Positions 21,885-32,632 of a stretch of DNA of 56,835 nt are shown piece after piece; position 1 is the stretch's first letter; each line of letters starts with the position of its first letter. This DNA is from Reticulitermes lucifugus (Eukaryota > Arthropoda > Insecta > Blattodea > Rhinotermitidae). The translations under genes and the position numbers were made by a program. The stretch is taken from positions 5,122 to 61,956 of the forward strand of contig JAKCWW010000457.1 in NCBI GenBank assembly GCA_026260175.1. Reading direction: 5' to 3'. A model generated the notes under the pieces. That model had not been told where the DNA came from and did no database searches. It was given only the letters and a program-made list of their open reading frames with translations.

Positions 21885-22495
21885 CAGAGTTTATCAACCT
21901 ATGGGTCGTGACCCAAATTTGGCTCGCAAAGTTTTTCAGAGTGCAAACGAAACAGTGACCTGCATGATGATTTTACAACATTTCATTAAATCTTTAAAAT
22001 GTTACTTTTATTATACCGATTAGTGTTTTTAGGCGCGTTCGCATAGTCGCGAAAAGCGCCTATTACCTTAATCATGTCCATCTGTCTGTCTATCCGTCTG
22101 TCCATCCATCTGTCCGCATGTATCAGTGCGGCTCTCACTTGACGGATTTCCGTGAAATTTGATATTGGGAATTTAATGAAAATTTGTCGAGAAATTCCAA
22201 AAATGGGTAACATCGGGCAAAATAGAAGGCACTTTAAATGGAGACCTAAGTACGTTTTATTGCTTGCGGCGCCATTAAATCACCATAAATGCGCTCTCTT
22301 CGAATGAAATCGTATCAGCCTGTTAGGATAGCCTAGGAGGTATAAATATTACGCGAACGCACCAACATGTCACATTATACGTACAGTGCCTACCTTGTTT
22401 TATTTTACGCCTATCTTTATTTCTGACACCTGGGGTCGCAAGACAAAGCCGTTGGCCTAATCTTGGTCGCGGCTCAAAAAGCTTGAGAAACACTG
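21885..22495. mobile_element. hAT-like non-autonomous element with nested repeat
   Basis: The left end reads CAGAGTTTATCAACCTATGG then GTCGTGACCC. The right end, reverse-complemented, reads CAGTGTTTCTCAAGC followed by GAGCCGCGACC. These resemble the CAGTGGTTCTCAACC / GGGTCGCGACCC termini of hAT (Charlie/SPIN-type) elements. The 8-base flanks (GTCTAGTG and GTCTTCGA) share only their first four bases plus little else, so the 8-bp duplication is not proven. The interior is mostly the dispersed repeat at 22031-22406, apparently a later insertion. No transposase. Confidence 0.5.
22031..22406. repeat. Dispersed repeat R, copy 1
   Basis: Shares its start and end with the sequence at 36165-36685. 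The start is a hairpin AGGCGC-G-TTCGC / GCGAA-AA-GCGCCT (22031-22061), followed by a (TGTCYRTC)-type run and GACGGATTTCCGTGAAATTT. The end is ACGCGAACGC..CAAYATG and TTATACGTAC..TGCC. GCGTTCGC near the start and GCGAACGC near the end are inverted, so the ends may be short terminal inverted repeats. No coding content. Confidence 0.7.
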
Positions 22496-23424
22496 GTCTT
22501 CGAATGAACGTTTCCACACAGAGTACGTAATTTATTTTCCTATCCGTGATTGAATTTCTGCCCGTTTCAGCGTCACACAATCAGTATAGTTCAAGTATAA
22601 TACAAGACCTGCTAATTACAGCTGTCTCCACCAAATATAGTCCTCCTTGAGAAGCTAACAGTCGCACAGATATTCAAAATAATTTACTGTAATTGTACCC
22701 GAAGATGCATTGTCATATTCAGAAGTTCTTAAAATACACAAGCCCGTTAAACCGAGGAAAATGGAAGAAAGCAATCTCTATTTATACCGACTACCCTATC
22801 CCGTCTCTTATGTTAATTAAAGACTGGAGTTATTTCAGAAGAAGACCCACATTCGGTCGCGTAAGGGCCGCGTGTATGGCGGCGATCGGCGACGTAGATG
22901 AGGTGACTGTTTGTGCAGAGGGAGACTGAAGACAAGTGACAGCTTGTCATGCGACTCTGATGCTGTGCGTATTGTTTGTATAGAGGGAAGGTCTGCCGGC
23001 TTTTCCCACAAGTTGTTTTGATAGCCTTCAATATGACAATGCTGTGGATGAAGGCGAGCTTTCTTCACCCTCGGCTTGTTCTTCTACAAAAGAACAGCCA
23101 GCCCTGCAGGTTAAAATACAGCTAGGACGCATCACCAACCCATGAATTAGAACACGTTATCGTCCACGTACTGGCAATGCCCCTGGTTACGTAACTACTG
23201 AATGCTCAAAGTGTAACAGGTAGAAAATGGAGGATGTATCGTAACTGCTGAATTTCGTACACATTTCTCGTCTCTCTCCTGCGTGTTCCATACACCGTCT
23301 GTCTCATTCTTCATGATTTAATAACCCCCAGTAATATTTCTTGGAGAGTACAAATTATTTATTTAATTTTATTTTTTCTCTGATATAAGAGAAGTTTGTC
23401 CTTTTTTTCTGCATGATGCTTCAG
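22496..23424. other. Unannotated DNA
   Basis: Frames at 22693-22929 (+) and 22813-23068 (-) overlap each other and match nothing recognised. Confidence 0.4.
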
Positions 23425-23642
23425 GCCAGTACGGACCAGGGCCTCCCGTTTTCCCGGTTTATGACTGTTTTTTTTTGTAAACTTTTGGTGGTACTTCGTG
23501 GAGAGGAGACCGATCCGTGGTAAGGCCTGTATCTACACAGCACAACACAAACACAAATAAAAGGCAGAAATACGTATATCAATGCCCGCAAGTGCTGGAG
23601 CGGAAGAAGACAAAACACATACCCGCTTGGCTACTGTGATCG
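23425..23642 (-). mobile_element. SINE-A-related element, old
   Basis: Minus-strand element with a SINE-A-like layout: tail module (worn GGCCAGTACGGACCAGGGCC on the plus strand), body with ACACAGCACAACACAAACAC, and a decayed tRNA-like head containing CAATGCCCGCAAGTGCTGGA (plus strand). Divergent enough that it may be a sister subfamily rather than a decayed copy of SINE-A itself. Confidence 0.5.
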
Positions 23643-24534
23643 GCGCAAGGCACTCCGTATGGTAGAGAATTATGAAATTCTGTCTTCCAGAAATATGATA
23701 GTTTGGCAGTAGTTTAAAAACAGTCGCGGTAGGACGATTTCATGTTACTGACAGAAGGCAGCTGGATATGCCGAGCGCTGAAATAACATACCTGTCAATC
23801 ATTCTTCCAGGATACACAACTCAGTGAGAGCCAATTACGTTTGACTGACTGGCTGACGTCATCAACCTGTTGGTAGTGCTGGGGAGGGAGTTGAGAGTAA
23901 TGCTACTTAGGGCTTCATTATCTCTGTTCTGAAACTTTATTAGGAATGTCAAATGTTACATAGTTTGGAGGTGTGTTGTCTCTGTCAACACGTTTAGTGG
24001 ATTTGTGATTTCGGAAGTGCGGGTAGGGGCAAATACTCCGTATATGTTAGGGTAGCCTAGATGTTTGTGCCAGTAAGGGGAATTCGCCCTACATGGGGAG
24101 GATTTCTAATATTTGTTGAAATTTACGTTATGGATTAGACCGGGAACAAATGCTATGGGTACTGTTCCATATCAGCAGAACACAATACGATATTACACGG
24201 TTCTTTTCTCTTGCTGTGTTAATTATGTTGTCACTAAAGAAGAACCTCGTTCAGATTTAACCGAGAATTATTTCTCCCGTATTTTCATCCGTATGATCAC
24301 CAAATCCACTTCTTATCTAACATACATTATGCGTGAAAATTATTTTGTAGCATAATTGGGAAACCCCCTTGAAATTCTTCCTCCTTGTCGTTAGAAGAGC
24401 GACTGAAGATTCGTCTTTATCTTTCAGATGGTAGAGTTTCGAAATCGGTGCTGCCACCTGCGTAGATAAGTGAAAGTTACTGCGGTGTGACAATAAAAAA
24501 ATATATACATAACATGTACTAAGTAATAACTCCA

Positions 24535-25265
24535 TGGAGGAGTGTCCTTCCTGAGAAGCTAACAGGAACTCAGCTAGCCAAAAAATACCGTGCATTTTAT
24601 GGAACCCGAAGGTTCATTTCCGCATTCATAAGCACAAGCCACCTGTCCCTATCTTGACCCAGATAAACCAGTCCAAGCCTCCCCATCCAACTTCTTGAAG
24701 ATCTATTTAAATATTATCTTCCCATCTAAGGCCTCTAAAGTGGCCTCTTTCCCTAGGGTCTCCCCACCAAAACCATGTATGCACCTCTCCTGTCTCCCAT
24801 ATGTGCCACATGCCTCGCCCATCCAATTCTTCTTGATTTGATCACCCAAATAATATTTGGTGATGAGTACAGATCATTAAGTTCCTCNNNNNNNNNNNNN
24901 NNNNNNNNNNNNNNNNNNNNNNNNNNNNNNNNNNNNNACCCTCAGCCTATGTTCCTCCCTCAGTGTGAGAGACCAAGCTTCACACCCATACAAAACAACA
25001 CGCAAAATTATAGTTCTGTATATAGTAAACTTTATATTTTTGGATAGCAGACTGGAAGACAAAAGATTCTAAACCGAATGGTAGCAAGCATTCCTTGACT
25101 TCAGTCTGCTCTTGATTTCTTCATGAGTGGAATTTTGATTTATTAGGGTTGTTCCCAAATACTTGAAATGTTCCACCCTTTCAAAGAATTTATTGCCTAA
25201 GTTTATAATTGACAAAATAGCACCAAATTGCATGTACGCCACGTAGTCATAAAAAGTCTGCATTT
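24535..25265 (-). pseudogene. LINE ORF2 C-terminus, gapped and decayed
   Basis: Minus strand from 25263: VEHFKYLGTTLINQNS and EEIKSRLKSRNACYHSV, then SSSLLSKNIKFTIYRTIILR and VVLYGCEAWSLTLREEHRLR, a 50-base gap, ELNDLYSSPNIIWVIKSRRI, GDRRGAYMVLVGRP, then LGQDRDRW...AEMNLRVP and stop near 24600. This is the thumb-to-C-terminus of a LINE reverse transcriptase family I know as abundant in cockroaches. Stops replace conserved Glu and Gly codons after VGRP, and a frameshift precedes LGQDRDRW. The 3' untranslated end extends to about 24535. Confidence 0.85.
24888..24937. other. Assembly gap (50 N)
   Basis: Unknown bases inside the LINE above, where the reverse-transcriptase frame should continue from the VLYGCEAW block to the ELNDLY block. 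Confidence 0.99.
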
Positions 25266-25833
25266 ATATAATATTTATACGGCAACGGTTTGAAGAGTGT
25301 ATATTGCCCTTTGATTTATAGCCTATATCGCTGTGAGTGAGTCTCTAAGGAAAGTCTGCTGGAGATTAGTTACACGTGAAGTGTAGGAAATTATGTAACG
25401 GTAAGATGGGATAACAATACAACGTGGATTTTTACTTAAATACACCTCGTTTCATTCAACGTTTTGTTTGAAAACCCTCGAACGAAAAGACTACTTCGAA
25501 TTTCTGGGCATGGATAAAAGGATAATATCAAAATTAGTATTCAGGAAACATGGTGTTAGGATATCAACTGGATTTATTAGGCTTAGTTTATGGAAGAGTG
25601 CTGAGCTCTTGTGAAGAGGACACAAATCTTCGAGTTGAATAAAAGGTGGGTAATTGTTTCACTAGGCACAGAAGGACTCTATAACACGTAGTTAAGTCAC
25701 AGCTTACGTTCATTCACTAAAGTTTATTAAAATACTTAATCGAATATTAATTGTGTTAGATGCATTTGTCGGCTCTCAAGCACATTGGATCGCGCCATCT
25801 TTCAGTACGCTACTCATTGCATTACTTAATCCG
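25266..25833. other. Unannotated DNA
   Basis: No feature seen up to the target-site duplication of the next SINE. Confidence 0.4.
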
Positions 25834-25843
25834 GAATTTCGGG

Positions 25844-26127
25844 AGTTGGTGTAGCTGAGTCGGTATAGCGACTACCTACGGTCCGGGTTTGAATCCAGGT
25901 AAAGGCAAGAGATACTGTCCAAAACCGTCCACGCTTGCTGTGTGACCCAGTCAACCTTTTGTTCAATAGGTACTGGGGTTCTTTCCCAGGGGTAAAGCGG
26001 CTGGAGCGTGAAGTTGACCACTCACCTATATCTTGTGCGAGAGGTTAAGAATGGGTGAAGCTGTACTTCTACTCCTCCAGTATGCCTTTATGGTTTGGAC
26101 AGAGACAACATTCCCTTTTTTACTCCC
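25844..26127 (+). mobile_element. SINE-B, divergent subfamily
   Basis: A-box TAGCTGAGTCGGTATAGCG near 25852, B box GGGTTTGAATCCAGG, then a 3' domain in which AGCGGCTGGAGCGTGAAGTT and GGTTAAGAATGGGTGAAGCT replace the AGCGGCCGGGGCGTGGAGTT and GGTTAAAGAAAGAGTAGAGC of the other copies. The fragment at 53.7 kb shares these variants, so they define a subfamily. The flanks GAATTTCGGG (25834-25843) and GAATTTCGAG (26128-26137) are a probable 10-bp duplication with one mismatch. Confidence 0.87.
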
Positions 26128-26137
26128 GAATTTCGAG

Positions 26138-28121
26138 GATTAATATTCCGATTCCATGGCAAAAATTTGAGCATTCAGATACCTAAAGCTGCTTTTGTTT
26201 CATCCAGCCAGCATATTACGTAACCAGCTCTGTTACTGTACTAAGAGAAGGCGACAGGCCAGAAATAACTTTTGACAGTTTTGAAATACGACGTCGACGT
26301 TGGTTAAAATGTTAGCTTGCACTATGACTTGCTGCAGCTGTGGGTTTATGTTCTCTTTCTCTGTCAGCAAAAGACACGGTTTGATGCTTTAGCAACGCAT
26401 TTCAACTCTTGTAATGGCAATTCACTGCAGACCAAATGCCTCATGTGACGCTGTATATTAGTACTTTCGATAATTGCGACTGTAGTTGCTGTCAAGATCA
26501 GTGTCAATCACCGAGACAGTTGAGGGACATGCGGTTCAACGCTGAGGTGTTGTCCGTAATCGTTGGTGCGGTCTGGAAATGTGAAAGGCACCTGTCTCAA
26601 GATGTTACCTTCGTAAAATATAAAGCGTAATAGACTAACTCTGCGAGTGAGTGTCAGATATGAAATAATTAGCTTGTTGGATATGATTGAGACTTCCAAG
26701 GCAGGACGTACGTTATACTTATGGCAGGTTGGTCAGACCTCGAGAGATATAAATTTTTTGCAGCAAAACTTGTCAAGCTGTATATATGTCAGCAGCTATG
26801 ATGACGACAGGCAAAATGAACTCACATGCGTAATACGATCCTTTGTTGAAGGCATGTATGGGGTCTTAGGATTACAGTGTATCAACCTGGGACTAAAGTA
26901 ATTGTATAGATTGAATAATGCGACAAGTGAGGCCTACAATTTTTTCTTCGGAATGAGTCTGAAGTCTGTGTGAGCTAAGAATTTAAATTTTAAATTTATT
27001 ATTTAGGTCATTTTCATACTTCATCATGTTGAATGAAATACTTGTATGTCCTGTGAAGCTATATAGATATATCGCACTTTCGTTGTCGATTTCAAATATT
27101 TTTTACGCCTATATGGAATCGTTTCAGAGGCAATTTGAAATTCTGTGAGGTCGCATTGATCTACAACTATATTTAGAGACGTCGAATCAGTTGGCTTCTG
27201 AATTATGAAGCCGATTTGGAAGGGACAGATTTGTTTAATATAGATATGACAGAGAATGTCGTGGTAGTGACTGACAGAAATATGACTTGTCTTACACGTG
27301 ACAAGCGGACTGGCTGCCATTTGTGGGCTAGCAGGGTAAGCATGATATATAATTTAATAACAGATATGGAATCCAGGAGTCAGCTCACTCAAACTTTCCA
27401 TAGTTATGTCATCCCTGTATACGCTTTCATTAATCGCCTGCATTACATCTGCCTGCGTCTGTGACGTTCTGTTTTATGGAAGTAATGACAAGCGCTGTAC
27501 TATGTGACACTGCGCGACGTGCAGGTGAGTGCGAAAATTTCGCATATGGCTGCACGTCATTCATTCAACTAGCTTACAGCGCCATGTCTCATTTCGTCGT
27601 AACAAGACTGTCTAGGCTAGGCGACAAGTTGATGACGTTAGGCTGTGAGCGGGAAGTGTGTATCGTGACGCTTGCTGTCTGGCATTGCACACTATTGTAG
27701 CCACAGCGTTGTCATTAATACAGTATTTGGGTTTGTTCTACACGAAGGGAAGGAGACAGCTGGATACAGAATTTATAAATTTTGGAGAAAAGCAGGACAT
27801 TCATAATTATGGTTAAAACAGAAACAAAATGACCCTGATTGTATGCTATCATTCTGTGAAGCATGATTTCTTACACCGAGCGTGCGGAGGGAGCCACATA
27901 CTTATAGGGGCACAATGAGTGCGCGAGACAGGATCAAATGTAAAGGGCCGAGCGCTACACCCGACAAATCGGGCTAACTAACGATAGCTCTGTCTAGGAA
28001 ACTCACTGTATGTTGTATATGTAGGTACGTATATATGTACAGAAAAAACTTAAGTATGGCAATAGAAAATAAGAGGAAGGAGAGCTCACTTATTTTTAAT
28101 CTAATCTTCGTGTATTTTAAT
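26138..28121. other. Unannotated DNA
   Basis: Short frames at 26436-26901 and 27216-27700 match no family. At 27521 CAG|GTGAGTGCG is a good 5' splice-site consensus, but I see no acceptor or coding signal upstream. Confidence 0.35.
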
Positions 28122-28259
28122 GTCGTTAAATCCAGGAAGTTAAGATGGGCCGGGTATGTTATACACCTGTACATAGAGGAAATATGTATGCCAAAAATAT
28201 CGCTTATAGGAAAATTTGGTAAAATGCTACCACGGGTTAGACATTTAACTGCGGACTAG
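28122..28259 (+). pseudogene. Possible LINE scrap
   Basis: One frame reads VVKSRKLRWAGYVIHLYIEE, close to the LINE ORF2 motif (I)KxRRLRWAGHVARM that follows the SPDIIR block. Nothing before or after continues the match, so this is a weak call on one motif. Confidence 0.3.
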
Positions 28260-29393
28260 GACAGTTTCTTCAGCATATCATCGACAAATGTCCTGCCTTT
28301 GTGTTACTACTCGTTTGCTAGCAATTGCATGCATTTATTTCAGTATTATAAGATTTCATAATTTTTAAATTTTCGCGGTGGAGGTTTGTTCTCATTATAG
28401 TCTTTGGGACTTTGACACCGTGTAGTTTTGTAGTTTGGAGGGGCATGCTGCCTTCGTCCTCTGAGTTGAAGGAATAGGGTCTTACAGTCTTTCCAGGATG
28501 TTTCTTTCTCTTATAGAATTTTTACTTTCCTACTCCGTTCCATTTCATTTTATAAAATAGGAGGCCAGAACAAACCTATCGTGTTTGCATGACCTCTATT
28601 TTATGCTGAAATGTTATATAGCTTTTTCCATAAATGAATACGTCATATTTTCCGTGATGACAATTCACTTCATCACTGGAATATGTTTATGCGCTAATGT
28701 GTAGGCTTGCTGTAGTAGGTTGACAACATTTCACTGGGAAATATGGAAAACGAGCATCATTCATACTCTCTGCTCAAGAGATTCGATGTTACATTTGCTG
28801 CAAAATAGTCAACGCATGTTATGAATAATACAATCCAGAGCAGTTATCAAACTTGCGCTTTACATGGGAATATAAGTGTACAATAGCCGAAGGGCAGTTA
28901 ATTAATGTAGCATTTGCTCTTTGTGCTTCTAGATTCCTGTAAGTGACAGGCCTATACATCAGTCTATATCGAATCTTAACGTCTCTTAACCAGACTGAAA
29001 GTCACGCTATTTTTCGAAAAGAAAGAGGTCAGTTTAAGGATAAATATTATCGGTGCCCCTACTAATAACTTTTGAATCAACTTCCACCAATGCTCCATGC
29101 TCATATTTCATTCATCTACCGTCGACGCTGTACCATCTCAAAATCATTCAGGAAGTAACAACACTCTTGGAAAGCACAACATCAAGGAACTGCAGGAAAC
29201 CACCATACTGGCACTGAACACATAACGTACTTATGAAAGTACTGATGTAAAAGTACGAGACGTTTATCATGGGAAGCAACATTACATGTACCGTATATTG
29301 TAACTACAGGGTAGCTGCAACACTATATACCCTAGAAATATGGTTTATTTTAGTTACGTTTGTAGATATCCTGTATAAAGGTATACAACATTA
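28260..29393. other. Unannotated DNA
   Basis: AT-rich, no feature recognised. Confidence 0.45.
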
Positions 29394-29660
29394 CAATAAT
29401 AATAATAATAATAACAATAATTCTGAGCTGGTTGGTGTAACAATAACAATCCCGGTTTCAGTCTCGATCAACCCACCAGCTATTCGGATGAGATCTCCCG
29501 TGGTTTTCCGTAGTCCCTCCAGGCAACTGCTTGCTTTGCACTTCAGTCACACCAAGAGCGCTAGTTTAAAAACTGACAGCATTGTAAAATAAAGCAACGA
29601 AAAGAAGTTGATGATGATGATTATGATGATGACAATGATAATGATGTTGATGATGTCCTT
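29394..29660 (+). repeat. AAT microsatellite plus SINE-like scrap ending in GAT repeats
   Basis: (AAT)n at 29394-29413 gives a run of Asn in one frame. It is followed by a segment containing ATCCCGGTTTCAGTCTCGAT and GATCTCCCGTGGTTTTCCGT, similar to the central domain of several arthropod SINEs. It then ends in AAGTTGATGATGATGATTAT (about 29606-29660). The tRNA-like head is not convincing. The 107-codon frame here is therefore unlikely to be a gene. Confidence 0.4.
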
Positions 29661-30021
29661 TTCCTCTTATTGCATGCTAAGTACTCAGAGTAGTTGGTAT
29701 AGCTTTTTTAAATTAACTGGTATGTAAAGGATTTTCTCGCGCCCTTATATTACCCTACACGTTATTGTACGGTCTTGGGATGTTTATGGACATGGCGCTG
29801 AGAATAGTATTTTGGCCTAAGCGAGCGGAAGTAATAACTTGAAGAGGAGAAGGGAGTTGTTGCGTAATGAACCTCATAATTCGTAGTATTGCCAAATAAT
29901 ATTATTATAATATTATATGAAATTATGCTTTGTACATTGTTCTGCTCTTGATACAATAACATAGCACTTTGCGAGTTTTTAGGCTTTCGCGTTGGTACCG
30001 TTAAGGTCTGTGTTCCTGGCG
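29661..30021. other. Unannotated DNA
   Basis: Nothing recognised. Confidence 0.45.
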
Positions 30022-30132
30022 CCCTGTCACTGGGTGATTGGTGCTCAGTGTCATTGGACTTTTCGACCCATGAAGACGAAACATCTTCGTTGTTGATTTG
30101 AAACGTCGGGAACCGGCCACCCAGTGACGCGA
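30022..30132. mobile_element. Head-to-head inverted repeat with GAAACGTCGG box
   Basis: Left arm near 30025-30043 (GTCACTGGGTGATTGGT) is an inverted copy of the right arm 30112-30129 (reverse complement GTCACTGGGTGGCCGGT). Between them, ATGAAGAC, a stem-like segment and GAAACGTCGG on the plus strand repeat the box-stem-GAAAC layout. The right flank CCACCCAGTGACGCGAGGCC resembles the sequence after the motif at 49.1 kb (CCACCTGACGCGGTTGC), suggesting one superfamily. Confidence 0.5.
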
Positions 30133-30652
30133 GGCCACATCCCAGAACATCGAAAACTTCAAACGGCGCTTGTAGATACAGGAGTTCGGGAGAAGGGAAT
30201 CCATCATGAGGCTACAGTATCGATCATATATCAGGAGTGAGTGCAATAGATACAGAACATAGCATCGCTGAACTTGTTACGTAGCTTGCCAACTGGACCA
30301 GTTTGCGTGAAGCCGTGGTGACACCAGTTGGAAGTACACTTACATTTGATTCATGTGTTGATGCCATGCTTTATTTTTGATTTCTTGAGAAACTGCCAGA
30401 AGTGTGTTACGTAAGTAAGTTTGGAACTTGACAAGATAAATATAATGCAGGAGAATGGCGCGGATCAGGATGAACTCTTGTCGGGGGAACTTCCTAACTG
30501 CGCTGTCCTCCTCCTCAACAAGGTCATAACACGGCAGTCGTCTGTTTGTTGACAGTCAATAGCATTATTAACCGAAAGTGCTCTCCATATTGCCTGAGGT
30601 ACCACGCTGTTATCGGTGGTAGGCTTGCATTGAAACATGTGTTCCTGACATA

Positions 30653-30797
30653 GTCGTGACTAAAAAAACAAAGTTTCGGAGTCCTGAATTGCCTCCTTCT
30701 TCATGTGGAACAAGAATAATGGGTTGTTCTCTTTCCCCGTTAAGCCTCAAGACTGAAGAAGAACCATTCTCCGAAATATTGTGTTTTTAACCTGAGA
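30653..30797. mobile_element. Head-to-head inverted repeat with CTGAAGA / CCGAAA boxes
   Basis: Left arm 30653-30680 and right arm 30770-30797 are imperfect inverted copies (right arm: TCCGAAATATTGTGTTTTTA). Each is preceded, reading outward, by a TGAAGAAG box: CATGAAGAAGGAGG on the minus strand near 30691-30704 and ACTGAAGAAGAACC on the plus strand from 30751. Same architecture as the foldback family with unrelated arm sequence. Confidence 0.5.
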
Positions 30798-32318
30798 CGG
30801 TGGACGATATTCAAAATGTTAGTGATATTTATGATCATATAACATCGTCAGAACACTTTAGTGTTGAATATATCGACACCTTTATGAACATACTTAGATA
30901 CGTTTCATGTAATTTAAGAAGAGTTTGGAAACGATAAGAATATGTGCTGTTGTGTTTGAAGGATGTTAGAAATACAGTAAATACGGAAGTAAGGTGTTCT
31001 GTGTTTCCGAAAAAGAGGGGTTCCACTGGAGGCTTGTCAGAAATAATTATGTCACTGTATAGTCCATAGACATGATTAACGTCTTCTTTTGTGTTGATTC
31101 ATTAAAGGGTTATTTCTGTATGCGTTTTAAATTTATGTTTCATATAGATATTATCAGATGCTCCAAAGAATATCCCCGAAATTATAATCCGTTCTTCTTT
31201 GTAGGGCAATTGTATCTTCTCGCACGAATCTAATGGTTGTTGAGAACTGCAAATCTCAGGCTTTAATTTTGTATGGATGAACTTTACAAAGATGTAACGG
31301 ACGAAATTTTATATAAGGATGTAAGACCTATATGGACAGTTGTTTAGTGTTACTTAAAATGAAATAAAGAAACAGGAGAAACAAGTATTCTGAGAATGCG
31401 TGAAAAAAACACTAATGAAAGAAGAGTATTTGTGTCTTTAAAACTTGTTACAGAATACACGCGTACATACATAAGTCCCTACTTTGATAGGAAAAAAGTA
31501 GAGGCGAAGACGTACTGTGCTCCTTAATGTGGTACCCAGTACGACTGTGCACGAACTTTGCATATTATAAATGTGATGAACAGTTACGAGGTGTAAACTG
31601 TACTCCGTAACTTCTTGGTACTTAGGACAGTGAACATGGGAACTTCAGAAACGTACTTTTTCAGGAAGATTCAAAAAGTTCAATGGTGAGCAAAAGTCAC
31701 TTTACGCTCGGAATAGGGAATTTTAAAGTATATTTATTTTTCTCCAAGACAGGTTCCAATCCTTCACTTCACTAAGTCGAAGCTCTTCTACCGGTAGGTC
31801 TAGAGGGGTTTCTAATCTTGTTTTTCAGAATGTAGTTCAAGAGTAGCGATATAGATTCGATGGCTGTACCATTTTGAAACTTCCATGCCTAGATGTGTAC
31901 CAAATATTGATTGGAGAGTTTGATACAGTTGGGTGTTGTGTTCACTGTATCAGTCCCTTGTGTGTAATACACACTGAAATGTGGTACGGGCATTCCATTG
32001 ACCTCTGACCCCAATTCTCCCATGTGATCACGGGGAAACGCTCTAGTCGGCACAGTCATTACCGATCCATTAGCAGAAAGCAGACTAAATATAGGGTCAA
32101 TATAATGTTACAGATCGTAACCAGCAGAGTAACATTCAGTATCTTACATCTGCAGTGGTTTTACCGTATATTATCGGTGCAAGACAACAGAGCTCCTTCC
32201 GCAGTACCATGTTACTGAGCTGCACGCGTTATCTGTCAGTCTGTCCATGCCACATTATATAATTATCGACATGTGTTTGGACTTAGTCACGTCTTTGTGC
32301 TTTTGAATTCCCTTTATA
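30798..32318. other. Unannotated DNA
   Basis: No gene or repeat recognised. Confidence 0.45.
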
Positions 32319-32330
32319 GGACACACTTGG

Positions 32331-32620
32331 TAAAGGTAAGACAAGAGGTAAAGCAATCCCATTACAGGCCCTTAGTGTTCCAGGAGGTTGAGGCTCCCAG
32401 ATTTCTAGACAATCGGCACATGAAGGTGGTAAGGTTCTTAGCCCTACGCACCGGCCGCCTTCACCCCAAGGAAATACTCCTGGTACTCATTTCTGTTAGA
32501 GGCTGAGGCGACCGGAAGGATTTTGTCAATGAAAAATTCCAGTGACACCATCGGGAATCGAACCCGCGACCTTCCGGCTTGTAGCGCAGTGCCTCAACCA
32601 ACTGCGCCACCGCGTACCCC
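32331..32620 (-). mobile_element. SINE-C, full length, 12-bp target-site duplication
   Basis: Minus strand: the head starts GGGGTACGCGGTGGCGCAGT, A box TGGCGCAGTTGGTTGAGGCA (32590-32609), B box GGGTTCGATTCCCGA (32551-32565), then GGTGTCACTGGAATTTTTCA and CCTTCCGGTCGCC. A 3' domain follows, beginning GAAGGCGGCCGGTGCGTAGG, with a tail of CTTTACC / TTACCTTTA type. The 3' domain is a diverged version of the SINE-B 3' domain. A 12-bp duplication GGACACAYTTGG with one mismatch lies at 32319-32330 and 32621-32632. The minus-strand frame [20 protein letters not shown] is the head translated, not a protein. Confidence 0.92.
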
Positions 32621-32632
32621 GGACACATTTGG

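Noticed and set aside
27521..27535. Consensus 5' splice site CAG|GTGAGTGCG
   Set aside because: No acceptor at a sensible distance upstream and no coding-like sequence before it.
29269..29592. 107-codon open frame with poly-Asn
   Set aside because: Poly-Asn comes from an AAT microsatellite and the rest overlaps SINE-like repeat sequence.
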